Positions 61,886-64,000 of a DNA stretch of 64,000 nt are shown one piece after another. A model generated the notes under the pieces. That model worked only from the letters and a program-made list of their open reading frames with translations, searched no databases and had not been told where the DNA came from. Each line of letters begins with the position of its first letter. Within the stretch, counting starts at the first letter, position 1. The translations under genes were made by a program, and so were the position numbers. Source of the stretch: Pseudoduganella ginsengisoli (GTDB taxonomy: Bacteria; Pseudomonadota; Gammaproteobacteria; Burkholderiales; Burkholderiaceae_D); contig NZ_WNLA01000001.1 in the NCBI RefSeq assembly GCF_009720865.1, positions 186,001-250,000 of the forward strand, in the 5' to 3' direction.

Positions 61886-63444
61886 CGGGTTCGTTCCGCC
61901 AGAAAATGGCGTCGCTGCATACATGGACAGGCTTGCTGGTGTGCTGGCTGTTGCTGCTGATGTTCTCGTCCGGCACGGCCAGCTACTTCCGCGACGAGAT
62001 CACCTTGTGGATGAAGCCGGAATTGCACGGCGCCGCCATGCAACCGGTATCGAACACGCAGGCAGGTGTAGCGGCCATACAGGTGATGCAGCAGCGTGCG
62101 GCCCAGGCCAAACACTGGTTCATCACGCTGCCAACCGGCCGTACACCCTATATTCGCGCCACGTGGAGCGGCCCGGATGGCAAATTGAATACAGCGCTCA
62201 TCGATCCCGCCACCCGTGCCGAATTGGCGCCGGCCCGCGACACGCACGCCGGCGCATTCCTCAGCCGCCTACATTTCGACCTGTATTACGTGCCACCGCA
62301 AACGGGCCGCTGGATTGCAGGCTTGTGCGGCATGGTGCTGCTGGTATCGCTGCTGTCCGGCGTCGTTACCCACCGCCGCATCTTCCGCGATTTCTTCACA
62401 TTCAGGCCAGGCAAAGGCGCACGCTCGTGGCAGGATGCGCACAATGCAGTGGGCGTGTTTGCACTGCCGTTCCACATGATGGTCACGTACACGGGGCTGG
62501 TGACGCTGATGTTCATGTACATGCCGTTCGCAGGCCAGGCCGTGTACAAGGATGACAAAGGCGCGCTGCTGTCGGACATCTATCCCAGCGTCGGCAAACC
62601 TGCCACGGCGGCGGGTATCAGCGCGCCGCTGGCGCCGGTCGGCCCCATGCTGGAACAGGCGCAGCGCCACTGGGGCGGACGTCCGGCCGGCACCATCAGC
62701 ATCGCCCATCCCAATGACGCCAATGCCCGCATCTCTGTGACCCGCGCGGCAGGGGGCGACCTGTCCAATAAACAGCCGGCCATGCAATTCGACGGCGCTG
62801 GCGGCGCGCTTTTGGCAGCCAGCGGCGATAGCGCCAGCACGGCGCTGGCGGCACACGGCGTGCTGTATGGTTTGCACATTGCGCGCTTTGCGGAACCGCT
62901 GCTGCGCTGGCTGTTCTTTATTTCCGGCCTGGCGGGATGCGCGATGGTGGCGACAGGCGCCCTGCTGTGGGCCGCCAAACGCCAGCGGCACAGCGGCTTC
63001 GGCGCGCGGCTCGTCCATGGCTTGAATATCGGCTGCATTGCCGGCTTGCCGATTGCGTATGGCGCTTACTTCTGGGCCAACCGCCTGTTGCCGCTGCAAC
63101 TGGCGCAGCGGGCCGACCGCGAAGTGGCTGTGTTCTTTGCCGCGTGGGGCGCCGCCCTGCTGCTGGCGCAATGGCGCCAGGGCCGCGCCATGTGGCGCGC
63201 ACAGCTGGCATGCGGCGCGCTATTGCTGGGCGGGCTGCCGGTGCTCAACGCCATGACGACTGCAACCCATGCGCTGGCCGTGCTGTTCCGCCACAACGCG
63301 CCGCTGGCGGTGGCGGCGTTTGATTTCACGGCGTTGGCGCTGGGCATGCTGCTGGCGGTAGCGGCGCTGCGGCTGGGGCGCAAGCGCAAGTACAAGGGTG
63401 AGACACTTACTCCGCTCTCGACCATGCAAGAGATTTCAAAATGA
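61882..63444 (+). CDS. PepSY-domain membrane protein (iron-uptake associated)
   Basis: A 520-residue inner-membrane protein with an N-terminal anchor (LHTWTGLLVCWLLLLMFSSG), a periplasmic PepSY-like domain (~40-150, GPDGKLNTALIDPATRAELA), the segment LSRLHFDLYYV and several more helices (QTGRWIAGLCGMVLLVSLLS, AHNAVGVFALPFHMMVTYTG, a further four near the C-terminus). Histidines on the helices (for example HTW, RLHF, HNAVGVF..FHMM) fit the haem/iron-reductase-like PepSY_TM class, the type found next to TonB-dependent siderophore receptors. ATG 61882 overlaps the DUF3649 stop, and the next gene starts inside its stop codon, so all three are coupled. Confidence 0.88.
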   Translation: MTGSFRQKMASLHTWTGLLVCWLLLLMFSSGTASYFRDEITLWMKPELHGAAMQPVSNTQAGVAAIQVMQQRAAQAKHWFITLPTGRTPYIRATWSGPDGKLNTALIDPATRAELAPARDTHAGAFLSRLHFDLYYVPPQTGRWIAGLCGMVLLVSLLSGVVTHRRIFRDFFTFRPGKGARSWQDAHNAVGVFALPFHMMVTYTGLVTLMFMYMPFAGQAVYKDDKGALLSDIYPSVGKPATAAGISAPLAPVGPMLEQAQRHWGGRPAGTISIAHPNDANARISVTRAAGGDLSNKQPAMQFDGAGGALLAASGDSASTALAAHGVLYGLHIARFAEPLLRWLFFISGLAGCAMVATGALLWAAKRQRHSGFGARLVHGLNIGCIAGLPIAYGAYFWANRLLPLQLAQRADREVAVFFAAWGAALLLAQWRQGRAMWRAQLACGALLLGGLPVLNAMTTATHALAVLFRHNAPLAVAAFDFTALALGMLLAVAALRLGRKRKYKGETLTPLSTMQEISK

Positions 63445-63785
63445 ACGCACTGGCCCTGTTCGCACTTGCTTACACAGGACTGAGCGCCATGAGCCAGTCG
63501 ATGGCGCGCCATCACGCGGCGGTGGTGGCATACAGGGTACCGCGCTCTCCGCAATTGCGCATTGCACTGCGCCTTGGCGCCGCGGCATGCCTGCTGGCGG
63601 CCCTGGCCATTGCCATGCACCAGGCAGGAAGCGCACAAGGCGTCCTGCTGTGTATCGGCGCGCTGACGGTGACCGCGCCTGCCGTCATGCTGCAACTGGC
63701 CTATGCGCCGCGAACACTGCGTATCAGCACGGTGGCGGCATGTGTGGCAGGTTTGCTGTCAACCCTGCCGGCAATACTGCACTAA
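63441..63785 (+). CDS. DUF3325 small membrane protein
   Basis: A 114-residue protein with three to four hydrophobic segments (ALFALAYTGLSAMSQSMAR, LRLGAAACLLAALAIAMHQ, VLLCIGALTVTAPAVMLQL, ISTVAACVAGLLSTLPAIL). It is the usual third member of the DUF3649-PepSY-DUF3325 cluster. Start ATG overlaps the PepSY stop by 4 bp. Its end overlaps the end of the convergent AraC-type gene by 4 bp. Confidence 0.82.
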   Translation: MNALALFALAYTGLSAMSQSMARHHAAVVAYRVPRSPQLRIALRLGAAACLLAALAIAMHQAGSAQGVLLCIGALTVTAPAVMLQLAYAPRTLRISTVAACVAGLLSTLPAILH

Positions 63786-64000
63786 CGCTGCCGCGCCATT
63801 GCGTACTGCGACGGCGTCACGCCTGTTTCCCGCCTGAACATGGCAATGAAAGCACTCAGGCTGTCATAGCCCAGTTCCAATGCAATAGCCGTCACCGGCA
63901 ACTCTTCCGCCAATAGCGCCATCGCACGCAGTACGCACGCCCTGCGGCGCCACGCGGCAAACGCCATCCCGGTTTCTGCGGCAAAGCGGCGCGTCAACGT
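63782..64000 (-). CDS. AraC-family regulator, C-terminal HTH (truncated by window edge)
   Basis: The last 72 codons of an AraC/XylS regulator; the frame continues beyond base 64000. The double HTH is visible as TLTRRFAAETGMAFAAWRRR, ACVLRAMALLAEELPVTAIA, LELGYDSLSAFIAMFRRETG and VTPSQYA, which is the AraC signature (GY.S.SAF...FR...G.tP..y). It converges with the DUF3325 gene with a 4-bp overlap of the two ends. It may regulate the adjacent iron-uptake-type cluster; the effector domain lies outside the window. Confidence 0.88.
   Translation of the reverse strand, partial: TLTRRFAAETGMAFAAWRRRACVLRAMALLAEELPVTAIALELGYDSLSAFIAMFRRETGVTPSQYAMARQR

Overview
The window reads as a chromosomal segment of a GC-rich betaproteobacterium, most likely Oxalobacteraceae (Massilia, Duganella or Janthinobacterium type). 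Supporting signs are a dihydrolipoamide dehydrogenase with an N-terminal lipoyl domain, a glucokinase fused to a HexR/RpiR-type regulator, a 6S RNA between zapA and an EVE-domain gene, a small Trp-rich membrane protein, a PEP-CTERM protein, and hrcA-type CIRCE control of groESL. The assignment is an inference from gene content and order; no rRNA or tRNA gene was seen.

Layout. 1-21,200 is mostly housekeeping: the end of an ECF sigma factor, a DUF3144-like gene, the pyruvate dehydrogenase operon aceE-aceF-lpdA (minus strand), folD-prlC, a DUF4124/glutaredoxin protein, holC, two tandem branched-chain-amino-acid-type binding proteins, a cytochrome c, ilvD divergent from a LysR regulator that is followed by lgt, a PEP-CTERM protein behind a sigma-54-type promoter, and the zapB-like/zapA/6S RNA/EVE cluster. 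21,287-26,188 is one giant repeat protein (1633 aa, RTX-like) divergent from an OmpR/QseC-type two-component system. groES-groEL follow at 28.6-30.6 kb, then an MFS pump with a His-rich PadR repressor.

From 34.5 to 61.2 kb two blocks of alpha-glucan genes flank a sigma-54-linked transporter. Block one holds a cytoplasmic GH13 alpha-glucosidase, the glucokinase-HexR fusion and a POT transporter. Block two holds an exported pullulanase and, further on, an operon of SLC45-type sugar MFS, phosphoglucomutase and exported alpha-amylase, divergent from an exported GH31 enzyme and an esterase. Together they could convert alpha-glucan outside the cytoplasm to maltodextrins, import these, and deliver glucose to glucokinase and phosphoglucomutase. 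A similar inverted repeat (GTAGT-NNN-ACTAC followed by ATAAA) lies before the POT, pullulanase and GH31 genes, with a weaker copy before the sugar MFS; it resembles HexR-type operators, and a HexR-like protein is encoded in the same window.

Between these blocks, 40.2-46.1 kb holds a NitT/TauT-type ABC transporter (binding protein, permease, ATPase) directly followed by a DctB-like kinase and an NtrC-family activator with the GAFTGA loop. A strong -24/-12 element precedes the transporter, so this looks like a self-contained sigma-54-dependent uptake unit of unknown substrate. Other accessory items are a GH24-like lysozyme followed after 2 bp by a small exported protein (possible toxin/immunity pair), a LytS/LytTR pair, and at the right end a DUF3649-PepSY-DUF3325 cluster with a truncated AraC regulator.
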